Positions 9,440 to 18,574 of a stretch of 37,770 bases of DNA are shown here, one piece after another; the first letter of the stretch is position 1; every line of letters starts with the position of its first letter. The DNA is from Rickettsiales bacterium. GTDB lineage: Bacteria > Pseudomonadota > Alphaproteobacteria > Methylaequorales > Methylaequoraceae. The notes beneath the pieces are model-generated. The model was not told the origin of the DNA. It saw nothing but the letters and a program-made list of their open reading frames with translations, and made no database searches. A program made the translations under genes and the position numbers. The stretch lies in contig JAOOJU010000005.1 of NCBI GenBank assembly GCA_028407765.1, positions 1 to 37,770 of the forward strand, read 5' to 3'.

Positions 9440-10153
9440 TTTTCTTCCTTCAATTAAAGCAATAGGAATTGTTAAGAAATAAATAGAAATAAATAATATC
9501 ATTGCTAACCAAAAGTCCGTTATTAATAAAGAAATAAATCCTGCACAAATAATAATAAAGAAGGGAATTACTTTTCTCTCAATTTTGATCCCTTTTAATG
9601 AATAGGAAGGAATATTTGTTATCATCAATACTGCTGAAATAACGATTGAAAAGACCGAAATTAAAGGGTTTAAGAAAAAATCATTATCAAATCTAAAATA
9701 AAACATCATTGGTAATAATACCATTCCAGCAGCTGCTGGTGTTGATATTCCTTTAAAAAACTTTATTCTGTCATGTTCTTCATTTGTTTTTTCGAAAGAA
9801 GATATATTAAACTTTGCCAGTCGTGACGAGGAACAAATTGCATAAAAAATAACGAATGCCCAACTATTATTCACATTTTCAGACATATTCCAGAAATATA
9901 CAATCATTGCAGGTGCAATGCCAAAGCTGACAAAATCAGCTAATGAATCTAACTCAACACCAAACTTTGAACTACTTTTTAATAATCTTGCAATCTTGCC
10001 ATCTAAATTATCAAGGAAAGATGCGAAAACAACTAATGACACTGATATTTCCCATTTTGCATCAAGAGCAAACTTGATAGAAGTTAACCCCAAAGTCAAA
10101 GATATGAAGGTAAATAGATTTGGCAATAATCTAATGATTGATAATTTCTTCAT
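9422..10153 (-). CDS. pssA: CDP-diacylglycerol-serine O-phosphatidyltransferase
   Basis: Integral membrane enzyme making phosphatidylserine from CDP-diacylglycerol and L-serine. The 243 residues contain the complete CDP-alcohol phosphotransferase signature DG-x2-AR-x8-G-x3-D-x3-D, seen as LDGKIARLL through FGVELDSLADF at about residues 50-75, plus several hydrophobic helices. It lies 19 bases downstream of psd on the same strand, so both steps of phosphatidylethanolamine synthesis are together. The last 18 bases overlap the RND pump gene on the opposite strand. Confidence 0.94.
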   Translation of the reverse strand: MKKLSIIRLLPNLFTFISLTLGLTSIKFALDAKWEISVSLVVFASFLDNLDGKIARLLKSSSKFGVELDSLADFVSFGIAPAMIVYFWNMSENVNNSWAFVIFYAICSSSRLAKFNISSFEKTNEEHDRIKFFKGISTPAAAGMVLLPMMFYFRFDNDFFLNPLISVFSIVISAVLMITNIPSYSLKGIKIERKVIPFFIIICAGFISLLITDFWLAMILFISIYFLTIPIALIEGRKLPITK

Positions 10154-10172
10154 TTAAAATTTCTAATTTTTT

Positions 10173-10934
10173 TTAGTCTGATTTTTTTTTTGTGATGACC
10201 TTCTTTACAGATTTTTTTTGTAAATTTGCCAATACCGTCTCACCGCCAATCATAGTCTGACCTTCTAATACATTTAATTTATATGATAATGGCAAGTAAA
10301 CATCGACCCTACTTCCAAATCTTATTATTCCAAATTTTTCACCAGTTTTGACAGTCTGACTCTCTGACAAATCACATTTAATTCTCCTTGCTATTAATCC
10401 TGCGATTTGGACTACTACTATTTCTATACCTCTCTCAATTTCAATTTTTATTATCATCCTTTCGTTATCTTTGCTTGCTTTGTCTAATGAAGCATTAAAA
10501 AAAGCACCAGGCTCGTAAGCAAGTTTGGTCACCTTCCCATCAAACGGAATTCTATTTACGTGAACATTAAAAACATTCATAAAAATACTAACTTTTTTCA
10601 TTTTTTCTTTTAGACCAGACTCAGAAGGAGGTAAATCGACTCTTAAAGGTAGAACTAAACCGTCAGCTGGTGAGATTATTAAATTTTTTTCATTCGGAAT
10701 TACTCTTATTGGATCTCTAAAAAAATATACACACCAAATTGTGAGGATCATACCTAGCCAACCTAGAGTATCTGAGAAACCTCCCAAAATTAAAGAAATA
10801 AATGCAAATATTAAGATAAATGGATAACCTGCTGAATGAATTGGAACAAAAAAATTTTTTAGTGATTCGACCTCATTAAAACTTACTTTTATTTTTTTTA
10901 TAAGAGATTCAAAAAAATCGTTTTTATCTTTCAT
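10173..10934 (-). CDS. psd: phosphatidylserine decarboxylase
   Basis: Pyruvoyl-dependent enzyme converting phosphatidylserine to phosphatidylethanolamine. It is the short (253 residue) type common in alphaproteobacteria. The self-cleavage site is in RFGSRVDVYLP, between Gly207 and Ser208, Ser208 becoming the pyruvoyl group. The segment MNVFNVHVNRIPFDG with its conserved His and the PADG segment are also present. There is an N-terminal hydrophobic region of one or two helices (FILIFAFISLILGGF, LGMILTIWCVYFF). Its start overlaps the end of the LysM gene by 11 bases. Confidence 0.95.
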   Translation of the reverse strand: MKDKNDFFESLIKKIKVSFNEVESLKNFFVPIHSAGYPFILIFAFISLILGGFSDTLGWLGMILTIWCVYFFRDPIRVIPNEKNLIISPADGLVLPLRVDLPPSESGLKEKMKKVSIFMNVFNVHVNRIPFDGKVTKLAYEPGAFFNASLDKASKDNERMIIKIEIERGIEIVVVQIAGLIARRIKCDLSESQTVKTGEKFGIIRFGSRVDVYLPLSYKLNVLEGQTMIGGETVLANLQKKSVKKVITKKKSD

Positions 10935-11901
10935 AATTTATTTTTTCTCTTAAAACTGGAAGGTCAAAAACTTGGCCAGGAAAGATCATATCAGGATTTT
11001 TAATCTTAATTGCATTTCTCTTATAAATCTCAGAATAAAAAATTCCTCCGCCCAAAGTCTTTCTCGCAATTCTCCACAAACTATTTCCTGGTTGAACGAC
11101 TATCTGATTTTCTGAATTATTTATCATCTTAGCCATATTTTCCATAAATATAGGAGTACTCAAAGAAATTTGATTATTATTTGATATTAAATCAATTCTT
11201 AAATTAATCTTACCGTATTTAATTTTTTCATCATATTCAAATTTCCATACACCTCTACTGTCAACAATAGTTTTACCAACTAATTCATCGTCAAAAAAAA
11301 AAGATAGTTGACTATTTTCCTTAGATCTTCCAGATACTAAAACTTTACCAGAAGGAAAATATTCAACTAAATCAAGCGAAATATTATTCTCTATTTCCTC
11401 TAAGTTAAGAATTGATGAATTATCAGTACCATTCATTGTTGTTTTGAACACAACAGGTTCTTTCTTAGAATTTTCATCTAGAAAAATTATTATAGTCTGC
11501 TCTGACTTTATCACTAAGCCATTTTCTTTAGACCTAAGAAAAAGTTTTTTAATACCTGATCCTAACGGAGATTCACTTGTCCAAACCCATTCACCATTTG
11601 CATCACTGATTATATTTGCTAATTTTTCATTTCCATCAAACAAATTTATTACTTTGTTTGGTTTTGATCTCCCGGCGATGACTGCATCTCCATATTTAGT
11701 TATCCTTACTATATCGAAAGTTAGTTTATTTTCCGTAAGGTTAAAATTTTCAGTTTCAGTTTTAAATTCAACAAATTCATCATCAATATTATGTTTGTTT
11801 GATGAATTTAACTCTTCTTTACTCTCAGGTAGATGTAAATAATTGTAAGCACCAAAACTAACTGATATAAGAACTAATAGTAATAATATTTCTTTTTTCA
11901 T
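10924..11901 (-). CDS. LysM-domain envelope protein with Ig-like repeats
   Basis: A 325-residue protein with an N-terminal signal-anchor helix (ILLLLVLISVSFGAY), then an acidic linker. Two similar beta-rich segments follow: GDAVIAGRSKPNKVINLFDG with DANGEWVW near the end, and GKVLVSGRSKENSQLSFFFD with DSRGVWKF. They look like bacterial Ig-like repeats. The C-terminal LysM peptidoglycan-binding domain reads VVQPGNSLWRIARKTLGGG and IFPGQVFDLP. It is probably anchored in the inner membrane and binds peptidoglycan. It overlaps psd by 11 bases, so it is made together with the phospholipid enzymes. The exact role is unknown. Confidence 0.82.
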   Translation of the reverse strand: MKKEILLLLVLISVSFGAYNYLHLPESKEELNSSNKHNIDDEFVEFKTETENFNLTENKLTFDIVRITKYGDAVIAGRSKPNKVINLFDGNEKLANIISDANGEWVWTSESPLGSGIKKLFLRSKENGLVIKSEQTIIIFLDENSKKEPVVFKTTMNGTDNSSILNLEEIENNISLDLVEYFPSGKVLVSGRSKENSQLSFFFDDELVGKTIVDSRGVWKFEYDEKIKYGKINLRIDLISNNNQISLSTPIFMENMAKMINNSENQIVVQPGNSLWRIARKTLGGGIFYSEIYKRNAIKIKNPDMIFPGQVFDLPVLREKINYER

Positions 11902-11971
11902 TATACTGTACTATGTTTTTTTATTACTATAACTTAGTTTTTCATTATTTTTAATTTTTTTTTTAAGTATT

Positions 11972-12523
11972 ATGTCTTTAAATATTGGGATTTTCTGTGG
12001 ATCCAAATTTGGTCGATCAGATTCTTATTCAAATATAACTAAAAAATTAGCAAATTGGATAGGTAAAAATCAATATAACATCATATTTGGAGGTACAAAC
12101 CTAGGATTAATGAAAGTTTTAGTCAAAGAAGCATCCAAATATGATATAAAAATTTATGGTATAATCCCAGCTTGTCTTATTAAAAAAAAAAAAAACATTA
12201 AGTACTCAACTGATTTAATTACAACTAATAGCCTTGAAGAAAGAAAAAAACAGTTTTTAAAAAGATCGGACTGCTTTGTTGCCCTTCCGGGGGGAATTGG
12301 GACTTTAAATGAAATTTTAGATCTTCTAGTTAAAAAAGAATTAAATGAAATTAAAAAAAATATCTATCTAGTTAATGAGGATGGTTTTTGGGAACCTTTT
12401 ATACTTTTGATAAAACATTTAATAGATCAAAAATTTATCGATAAAAATAAAATAAATTCTTTACTTCAGGTTTCATCCTTAGAAGTTTGTTTAAAAAGAA
12501 TTAAGGAGGAGAGCAATGCCTAA
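11972..12523 (+). CDS. LOG-family nucleotide phosphoribohydrolase-like protein (TIGR00730)
   Basis: A 183-residue Rossmann-fold protein of the lysine-decarboxylase-like / LOG family. It has the N-terminal IGIFCGSKFG, the middle FGGTNLGLM, and the signature PGGIGTLNE preceded by LEERKKQF, which together form the nucleoside-monophosphate binding and catalytic site. Characterised members release free base from cytokinin ribotides or hydrolyse AMP-like nucleotides; the substrate here is not known. A run of 14 A residues at 12182-12195 encodes four lysines. The end overlaps icd by eight bases. Confidence 0.85.
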   Translation: MSLNIGIFCGSKFGRSDSYSNITKKLANWIGKNQYNIIFGGTNLGLMKVLVKEASKYDIKIYGIIPACLIKKKKNIKYSTDLITTNSLEERKKQFLKRSDCFVALPGGIGTLNEILDLLVKKELNEIKKNIYLVNEDGFWEPFILLIKHLIDQKFIDKNKINSLLQVSSLEVCLKRIKEESNA

Positions 12524-13730
12524 AATAAAAGTATCTAATCCCATAGTAGATCTTAATGGAGATGAAATGGCCAGAATAGTTTGGAGTGAAATTAAAAAAA
12601 AACTTATAACTCCGTTTCTCGATATTGATTTAATTGATTATGATCTTGGTATAAAGAGTAGAGATAAAACTAATGATATTATAACTTCACAAGCAGCTTT
12701 TGCCATAAAAAAATACAGTGTTGGAGTAAAATGTGCAACAATCACTCCAGATGAAAAAAGAGTGAAAGAGTTTAACCTAAAAAAAAAATATCCTTCACCA
12801 AACGGAACGATAAGGAATATTTTAAATGGTACAATTTTCAGAGAACCAATTATTTGCAACAATATTCCAAAAATTGTTAATCATTGGAATAAACCAGTGA
12901 TCATAGCTCGACATGCTTTTGGAGATATATATAAGGCTAAAGATTTAAAATTCGACAAACCAGGAAAACTATATTTAAAATTTAAACCAAATGATGGAAG
13001 TAGAAGTTCTGAAGAACTGGTTTATAGTCCAGAGAATCCTGGGGTTGCAATGGGAATGTTTAATTTAGATAGTTCAATTATTGATTTTGCTAACTCATGT
13101 TTTAATTTTGCTCTAACAAAAAAAATTTCAGTTTATTTATCTACAAAAAATACAATACTTCAAATATACGACGAAAAGTTTAAGGAAATCTTTGAAGAAA
13201 TTTACAAAAAGAAATTTAAGGAAAAATTTGAAGAATTAGGTCTATTTTTTGAACATAGACTGATTGATGACATGGTTGCATGCCTCATGAAATGGAGTGG
13301 TGGATATCTATGGGCATGTAAGAATTATGATGGAGACGTCATGTCAGATTTAGTAGCACAAGGATATGGATCACTGGGTTTAATGAGTTCAATCTTACAA
13401 AGTCCAAATGGTAAAATTATAGAAACTGAAGCTGCACATGGAACTGTTACAAGTCATTTCAGAAAACATCAAGCTGGTCAAGATACATCCACAAATCCAA
13501 TCGCATCAATTTTTGCTTGGACTAGAGCATTATTTCATAGGGGAAAGCTTGATAACAACATGAAACTACAAGAATTTTCAGTTACTCTTGAAAAAATCTG
13601 TATTAAATTAGTTGAAAAAGGAGAAATGACCAAAGATCTTGCGCTTTTAGTCGGACCAAATCAAAAATGGCTAACAACATCGGAAATTTTAAATCTAATT
13701 AAAAAAAAATTAGAAGTGGCTTTAAATTAA
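12516..13730 (+). CDS. icd: NADP-dependent isocitrate dehydrogenase
   Basis: TCA-cycle enzyme oxidatively decarboxylating isocitrate to 2-oxoglutarate. The 404 residues and the start KVSNPIVDLNGDEMARIVW identify the eukaryote-like homodimeric NADP type found in alphaproteobacteria, not the E. coli type. Substrate-binding SPNGTIRNILNGTIFREPI, the DDMVACLMKW segment with the metal-binding Asp, and EAAHGTVTSHFR with TSTNPIASIFAW are all intact. The ATG overlaps the end of the LOG gene, and its 3' end overlaps alaS by nine bases on the other strand. Confidence 0.97.
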   Translation: MPKIKVSNPIVDLNGDEMARIVWSEIKKKLITPFLDIDLIDYDLGIKSRDKTNDIITSQAAFAIKKYSVGVKCATITPDEKRVKEFNLKKKYPSPNGTIRNILNGTIFREPIICNNIPKIVNHWNKPVIIARHAFGDIYKAKDLKFDKPGKLYLKFKPNDGSRSSEELVYSPENPGVAMGMFNLDSSIIDFANSCFNFALTKKISVYLSTKNTILQIYDEKFKEIFEEIYKKKFKEKFEELGLFFEHRLIDDMVACLMKWSGGYLWACKNYDGDVMSDLVAQGYGSLGLMSSILQSPNGKIIETEAAHGTVTSHFRKHQAGQDTSTNPIASIFAWTRALFHRGKLDNNMKLQEFSVTLEKICIKLVEKGEMTKDLALLVGPNQKWLTTSEILNLIKKKLEVALN

Positions 13731-16334
13731 AGCCATAATATGTTGCTTTAAGGAATCTGGCTTTCTAATTTCTAAACCTCCTCCTTGTGCCATGTCCTCT
13801 CTTCCTCCACCACCTTTGCCTCCAAGGAAAGTTGAAATTTCTCTTACTAGAATTAAAGCATTATATTTATTAACATGATCTTTCGTTACAGATATAACAA
13901 AAGTTGATTTATTTTTGAAATTTGTAACAAGAACAATTATCCCGGATTTCACTTGTTCTTTAATCAAATCACATTGTGATTTAAGTTCTTTAGGATTCAC
14001 TTCGCAAATTTGAATGTAGACTTTAATTCCTTTTACAATATTAGTATTTCTATTATCAAAAATTAATTGCTTTCCTTGTTTTTCTTTTTTTTGTAAATTT
14101 TGATTTTCTTTTAATATACTTTTCATCTTTGATAAAATATTTTCATCATTGGTATTTAAAATATTTTTTAACTCTGAAATTAATTGATTTCTAGTATTCG
14201 AATAATTTTCAACTTCTTCCCCAGTGATTGCCTCAATTCTTCTAACTCCAGACGAAATAGATGTTTCACTTAATATTTGAATTGAACCAATCTCTCCAGT
14301 AAAATTTACATGCGTACCTCCACAGAGCTCCGATGAAAAAATATCTTCATTATTCTCTCCCATACTAACTACCCTAACTTTTTCTGGATATTTTTCACCA
14401 AATAATCCAATAGCTCCATCATCAATTGCTTGTCGTGGTGACTTAATGACCGTTTCAACTTTTAAATTATTACGAATTGAGTCATTAACTAATCTTTGAA
14501 CATCCTTAATTTCAATATCTTTCATTGATCTATTATTCGTAAAATCAAATCTTAATCTATCCGGTGAGACTAAAGATCCTTTTTGTTTAATATGATCTCC
14601 TAAAATTCTTCTGAGAGATTCATGCAAAAGATGTGTTGCAGTATGATTGTTTCTGGCTTTATTTCTCAAAGATTTATTAATAACCAATTTATATTTAGTT
14701 CCTACTTGAAGTTCTCTTTCAATTTTATTTGAAAAATGAAGATAAACATTATCCTCCTTTTTTGTATCTTCTATTTCACAAATTTCTGAATTATCATCTA
14801 TCGAAAAAATATAACCTCTGTCACCAACTTGACCACCTGATTCTGCATAAAATGGAGTTTTATCAAAAATCAATATCGCACTTTTAAATTTTTGTGTCTT
14901 TGTTAGAAATTCTTCATTTTTAATAATTGCTATTAATTGTGCATCTTCAATATAAGATTGGTAACCACTGAAATCGGTTGACTTATATTTTTCTTTAATT
15001 CTAGAAAAGAATTCACTTTTAGTATTATCTCCACTTCCCTTCCAAGATTCTTTTGATAATTTTTTCTGGTCCACTATTAAAGAGTTAAGTTTATCTAAAT
15101 TCATACTTAGATTATTTTCTTTGATAATAGTTTGAGTCATATCAATCGGGAAGCCGTAAGTATCATAGAGCTTAAATGCTACTTCAGACGAAAAACTATT
15201 ACCTCTAGTTTTATTTATTTCTTTTTTTAATAACTTAATTCCTTCCTTTAAAGTTCCAGAAAATTTTTCTTCCTCAATTTTTAAAGTTTCCTCTATAAAT
15301 GCTTTTTGTGATTTAAGACCTATATAAATATGCTCATACTTATTCGAAATAACTTCAACAAGTTTATAAAGTAAAACTTTTTCATAACCAATCTGATTTA
15401 AATGTCTTGATGCTCTTCGAACAATTCTTCTAAGTACATATCCTCTACCTTCGTTTGATGGGATAATACCTTCACTAATTAAAAATATTATTGAACGAAT
15501 ATGATCAGCAATAACTCTAAATGAAATAAGGTTATCCTTATTAACCTTAAAGTCAGAGAAATATTCAATACTTTCTATGGTTTCCTTAAATATATCCGTC
15601 TCAAAATTATTAATTTTCTTATTCAAAACAGCCGTAATTCTTTCCAAACCCATTCCAGTATCTACGCATTTTTTTGGTAACGATGAAAGTTTTCCATTTT
15701 TTTTTTCATATTCCATAAATACTAAATTCCATATTTCTGTATATCTTTCACCATCTTGGTTCTTCGTCCCAGGAAGTCCTCCAGTAATACCTTCTCCATT
15801 ATCATAAAATATTTCACTACATGGTCCACATGGTCCAGATTCTCCCATAGACCAAAAATTATCATCTGAAGTAATTTTTATAATCTGAGAATTACCGAAA
15901 CCCGAAATTTTTTTCCAAATTTCGTAAGACTCCTCATCTTCTTTAAAAACAGTAATAATCAAGTCTTTAGTTTTAATCGAACAGTTTTTAGTTAAAAATT
16001 TCCAAGCAAACTCTATAGCATTTTCTTTAAAATATCCTCCAAATGAAAAGTTTCCTAACATCTCAAAAAATGTATGATGCCTAGGAGTAAAGCCTACATT
16101 ATCCAAATCATTATGTTTTCCTCCAGCCCTTATACACTTTTGAGAAGTAACAACATTTTCTTCCTCAGGATTTTCTATGCCTGTGAACCAATTTTTAAAT
16201 TGAACCATTCCTGCATTAGTAAAGAGTAAGCTAGGGTCGTTATCTGGAATTAGTGACGAGGATTCTATATGGACATGATTGTTTTTTTGGAAAAACTCTA
16301 CAAAACTTTTACGTATTTCGTCAGACTTAATCAT
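13722..16334 (-). CDS. alaS: alanyl-tRNA synthetase
   Basis: Charges tRNA-Ala and clears mis-acylated Ser/Gly. The 870 residues are full length. The class II catalytic domain begins with MIKSDEIRKSFVEFFQKNNH and contains NAGMVQFK and a GRGYVLRRIVRRA segment. The editing domain has HTATHLLH and CGGTHV, giving the four metal ligands. The C-terminal region contains the Gly-rich LGGKGGGGREDMAQGGG. It lies 52 bases downstream of recA on the same strand, an order conserved in many alphaproteobacteria. Confidence 0.97.
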   Translation of the reverse strand: MIKSDEIRKSFVEFFQKNNHVHIESSSLIPDNDPSLLFTNAGMVQFKNWFTGIENPEEENVVTSQKCIRAGGKHNDLDNVGFTPRHHTFFEMLGNFSFGGYFKENAIEFAWKFLTKNCSIKTKDLIITVFKEDEESYEIWKKISGFGNSQIIKITSDDNFWSMGESGPCGPCSEIFYDNGEGITGGLPGTKNQDGERYTEIWNLVFMEYEKKNGKLSSLPKKCVDTGMGLERITAVLNKKINNFETDIFKETIESIEYFSDFKVNKDNLISFRVIADHIRSIIFLISEGIIPSNEGRGYVLRRIVRRASRHLNQIGYEKVLLYKLVEVISNKYEHIYIGLKSQKAFIEETLKIEEEKFSGTLKEGIKLLKKEINKTRGNSFSSEVAFKLYDTYGFPIDMTQTIIKENNLSMNLDKLNSLIVDQKKLSKESWKGSGDNTKSEFFSRIKEKYKSTDFSGYQSYIEDAQLIAIIKNEEFLTKTQKFKSAILIFDKTPFYAESGGQVGDRGYIFSIDDNSEICEIEDTKKEDNVYLHFSNKIERELQVGTKYKLVINKSLRNKARNNHTATHLLHESLRRILGDHIKQKGSLVSPDRLRFDFTNNRSMKDIEIKDVQRLVNDSIRNNLKVETVIKSPRQAIDDGAIGLFGEKYPEKVRVVSMGENNEDIFSSELCGGTHVNFTGEIGSIQILSETSISSGVRRIEAITGEEVENYSNTRNQLISELKNILNTNDENILSKMKSILKENQNLQKKEKQGKQLIFDNRNTNIVKGIKVYIQICEVNPKELKSQCDLIKEQVKSGIIVLVTNFKNKSTFVISVTKDHVNKYNALILVREISTFLGGKGGGGREDMAQGGGLEIRKPDSLKQHIMALI

Positions 16335-16386
16335 TATTAAAAATTTTCTGCATAAAAAAAATTAAAAATTGCCAAAAAAATACTTT

Positions 16387-17430
16387 TTAAGAATCTTTTT
16401 TTTCCTCTACTAAATCCTGGTTTATTTCTTCTTCGGAGATATCTTGTTCTTGTTTATTATTATTTTTTCTTAGCATATTTTCTATTTCTTCAGCAATAGT
16501 TGGATTCTCTTTTAAAAAAATTTTAGCATTTTCCCTGCCTTGTCCAATTCTATCATTATTATAAGAATACCAAGCACCTGCTTTATCTACAATACCAGCT
16601 TTTATTGCTAGATCAAGAATTTCTCCTGTTTTTGAGATGCCTTCACCATACATGATATCAAATTCAACAGTTTTGAATGGTGGAGCTAACTTATTTTTAA
16701 CAACTTTCACTTTAGTTTGATTACCAACAATTTGGTCTCTATCTTTAATAGCCCCTATTCTTCTAATATCAAGGCGAATAGAAGCATAAAATTTAAGTGC
16801 ATTTCCACCTGTTGTTGTTTCTGGATTACCAAACATTATGCCAATTTTTTGTCTAATTTGATTAATAAAAATGACTAAAGTATTAGATTTGGCAATCGAA
16901 CCAGTAAGTTTCCTCAAAGCCTGACTCATTAACCTTGCATGAAGTCCCATATGTGAATCTCCCATATCACCCTCTATTTCTGCTCTTGGAACTAAAGCTG
17001 CTACAGAATCAATAACAAGTAAATCTATTGCACTAGAACTTACAAGCGTATCTGCAATTTCTAAGGCTTGTTCTCCATTATCAGGTTGAGAAATAAGCAT
17101 ATTATCAGTATCAACACCCAATTTTTTTGCATAAATAGGATCTAATGCATGTTCGGCATCTATAAATGCACATGTTCCTCCAGACTTCTGGGATTCAGCT
17201 AACGCATGCAAAGCTAAGGTTGTTTTTCCAGAACTTTCAGGCCCGTAAACCTCTACTATTCTTCCTTTAGGAAAACCACCAATACCTAATTCAAGATCAA
17301 GGCTAAGTGAACCAGTTGAAATAGTTTCAATTTCTACTTTATCTTGTTGGCCTAATCTCATCACTGAGCCTTTACCAAAACTTCTTTCAATTTGATTTAT
17401 TGTTGATTCTAAACTTTTAATTTTATCCAT
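16387..17430 (-). CDS. recA: recombinase RecA
   Basis: DNA-dependent ATPase for homologous recombination and co-protease for SOS induction. The 347 residues match the family. The Walker A motif is [10 protein letters not shown] (residues 63-72), the Walker B region is [11 protein letters not shown], and the loop L2 region follows in [22 protein letters not shown]. The C-terminal tail is acidic, as usual. A LexA-type box lies 10-24 bases upstream of the ATG (see separate entry), so DNA-damage induction is likely. lexA is not in the window. Confidence 0.98.
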   Translation of the reverse strand: MDKIKSLESTINQIERSFGKGSVMRLGQQDKVEIETISTGSLSLDLELGIGGFPKGRIVEVYGPESSGKTTLALHALAESQKSGGTCAFIDAEHALDPIYAKKLGVDTDNMLISQPDNGEQALEIADTLVSSSAIDLLVIDSVAALVPRAEIEGDMGDSHMGLHARLMSQALRKLTGSIAKSNTLVIFINQIRQKIGIMFGNPETTTGGNALKFYASIRLDIRRIGAIKDRDQIVGNQTKVKVVKNKLAPPFKTVEFDIMYGEGISKTGEILDLAIKAGIVDKAGAWYSYNNDRIGQGRENAKIFLKENPTIAEEIENMLRKNNNKQEQDISEEEINQDLVEEKKDS

Positions 17431-17439
17431 AATTATTTT

Positions 17440-17454
17440 GTTCTATAAATGTTC
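17440..17454 (-). promoter_or_regulatory. LexA (SOS) box of recA
   Basis: The plus strand reads GTTC TATAAAT GTTC, an exact match to the alphaproteobacterial SOS box GTTC-N7-GTTC (GAAC-N7-GAAC on the recA strand). It ends ten bases before the recA ATG and contains a -10-like TTTATA on the recA strand, so a bound repressor would block the promoter. The consensus is established knowledge; the function here is inferred from position and exact match. Confidence 0.78.
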
Positions 17455-17496
17455 TCTTAAGACTAACACATAATTTTTTTAATTAAAGCAAAATTT

Positions 17497-17922
17497 TTAA
17501 TACTCTTTCTCTCTGTAAACTTTTTCTGATTTTTCATGATTTTCTTGTGCTTCTAACGTTAAAGTTGCAATTGGTCTTGCTTTCAACCTTTCAATACTTA
17601 TTGGCTCCATAGTCTCTTCACAGTATCCATAAGTTCCGTCTTCAATTTTTAAAAGTGCTTTATTTATTTTTGATAATAATTTTCTTGCTCTGTCTCTTGT
17701 TCTAAGTTCAAGAGATCTATCAGACTCTAGTGAAGCTCGATCAGTTACATCAGGTTTATTGGATGGTTCTTCTTTGAGTTTCTCAATAGTAACATTAGAT
17801 TCTTTTAAGAGATCTTTTTTCCATTCAAGCAATCTATTTTTAAAATATTCCAACTGTTTTTTATTCATAAACTTTTCATTCTGATTTGGTTCATAATTAT
17901 TTGATGTTATTTCAGATTTCAT
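17497..17922 (-). CDS. dksA: RNA polymerase-binding transcription factor DksA
   Basis: Binds the RNA polymerase secondary channel and works with ppGpp. I start at the ATG at 17922 (141 residues) rather than the track's TTG four codons earlier. The long coiled coil contains the tip motif DxxDxA (DVTDRA). The globular domain reads YGYCEETMEPISIERLKARP and ATLTLEAQENHE. Only one of the four zinc cysteines remains, the others being Thr, Thr and Ala or similar; this Cys-poor form is usual in alphaproteobacteria and should fold without zinc. It is divergent from the gmhB-like gene. Confidence 0.92.
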   Translation of the reverse strand: MKSEITSNNYEPNQNEKFMNKKQLEYFKNRLLEWKKDLLKESNVTIEKLKEEPSNKPDVTDRASLESDRSLELRTRDRARKLLSKINKALLKIEDGTYGYCEETMEPISIERLKARPIATLTLEAQENHEKSEKVYREKEY

Positions 17923-17940
17923 AGTTTTATCCAAAAAGAG

Positions 17941-17969
17941 TTAATATTTTAATATTTAATGCATATAAT
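17941..17969 (+). promoter_or_regulatory. candidate sigma-70-type promoter of the gmhB-like gene
   Basis: TTAATA (17941-17946, four of six matches to TTGACA) and a perfect TATAAT (17964-17969) are separated by 17 bases. The predicted start would give a leader of about ten bases before the ATG at 17985. An ATTATA overlapping it on the plus strand could be the -10 of divergent dksA. The call rests on sequence match only, in an AT-rich background. Confidence 0.4.
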
Positions 17970-17984
17970 TATATTTGAAAAAAA

Positions 17985-18506
17985 ATGAATCAAGTGAAAT
18001 TTAAAAAATTTGAAAAAAAAAAGGCTGTTTTTTTTGATAGAGATGGTGTTTTAAATTATGATACGGGATATGTCCATAAAATTCAATCGTTTAAATGGAT
18101 TAGCGGAGCAAAAAAAGCTATTAAGTTTTTAAACGATTTGGATTACTTAGTAATAGTGATTACAAATCAATCAGGTGTTTCAAGAGGTTACTATACAGAA
18201 AGTCAGATTGAAATCCTGCATAAATGGATGAATGAACAGCTAAAAGAAAAACAAGCAGTTATAAATGATTTTTATTATTGCACAGAGTTACCTGGCAGTG
18301 TAGAAAAGAAAAAATCAAGAAGAAAGCCAAGTCCGGCAATGATTAATGAAGCTATAAGTCAGCATTCTATATCAAAAGAAAATAGTTTTCTTGTTGGAGA
18401 TAAGGAAACTGATCTTATCGCAGCAAAGAAGGCACAAATAAAGGGTTTTCTTTTTAGAGGTGGTGATTTATTTGATAAAATTCAAAGAATTTTAAAAGAA
18501 TTCTAA
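17985..18506 (+). CDS. HAD-IIIA phosphatase, GmhB-like (heptose bisphosphate phosphatase family)
   Basis: A 173-residue HAD phosphatase resembling D-glycero-D-manno-heptose-1,7-bisphosphate 7-phosphatase of LPS inner-core heptose synthesis. Motif I is FFDRDGVLNYDTGYVH (nucleophile Asp18, acid/base Asp20), motif II is VITNQSGVSRGYY, motif III RRKPSPAM, and motif IV VGDKETDLIAAKKA. GmhB normally carries a zinc loop with Cys-x-His-x-x and Cys-x-Cys elements; here the loop reads YYCTELPGSVEKKKSRRKP with one Cys only. The family match is clear, but the exact substrate is less so without other heptose genes nearby. Confidence 0.75.
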   Translation: MNQVKFKKFEKKKAVFFDRDGVLNYDTGYVHKIQSFKWISGAKKAIKFLNDLDYLVIVITNQSGVSRGYYTESQIEILHKWMNEQLKEKQAVINDFYYCTELPGSVEKKKSRRKPSPAMINEAISQHSISKENSFLVGDKETDLIAAKKAQIKGFLFRGGDLFDKIQRILKEF

Positions 18507-18530
18507 ATCTAGCTATTCAAATTATTAAGA

Positions 18531-18547
18531 ATATATATATATATATA
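18531..18547. repeat. (AT)8 dinucleotide repeat upstream of fdhB
   Basis: Seventeen bases of alternating A and T lie in the gmhB-fdhB gap, 28 bases before the fdhB ATG. A repeat here could alter promoter spacing through length changes, but a plain AT-rich spacer is equally possible. Confidence 0.6.
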
Positions 18548-18574
18548 AATAATAATAAAATGATAATGTAGATT

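Noticed and set aside
11444-11842. 132-residue plus-strand ORF inside the LysM gene
   Set aside because: Antisense to a gene with clear domains, and no family features of its own.
12182-12195. A14 run in the LOG gene as a frameshift
   Set aside because: The frame continues correctly to the conserved PGGIGTLNE motif and the normal end, so the gene is intact as read.
17497-17922. DksA zinc finger loss as a novel feature by itself
   Set aside because: The CEET...TLEAQE form is already usual in alphaproteobacterial DksA; only the combination with other proteins is noted.
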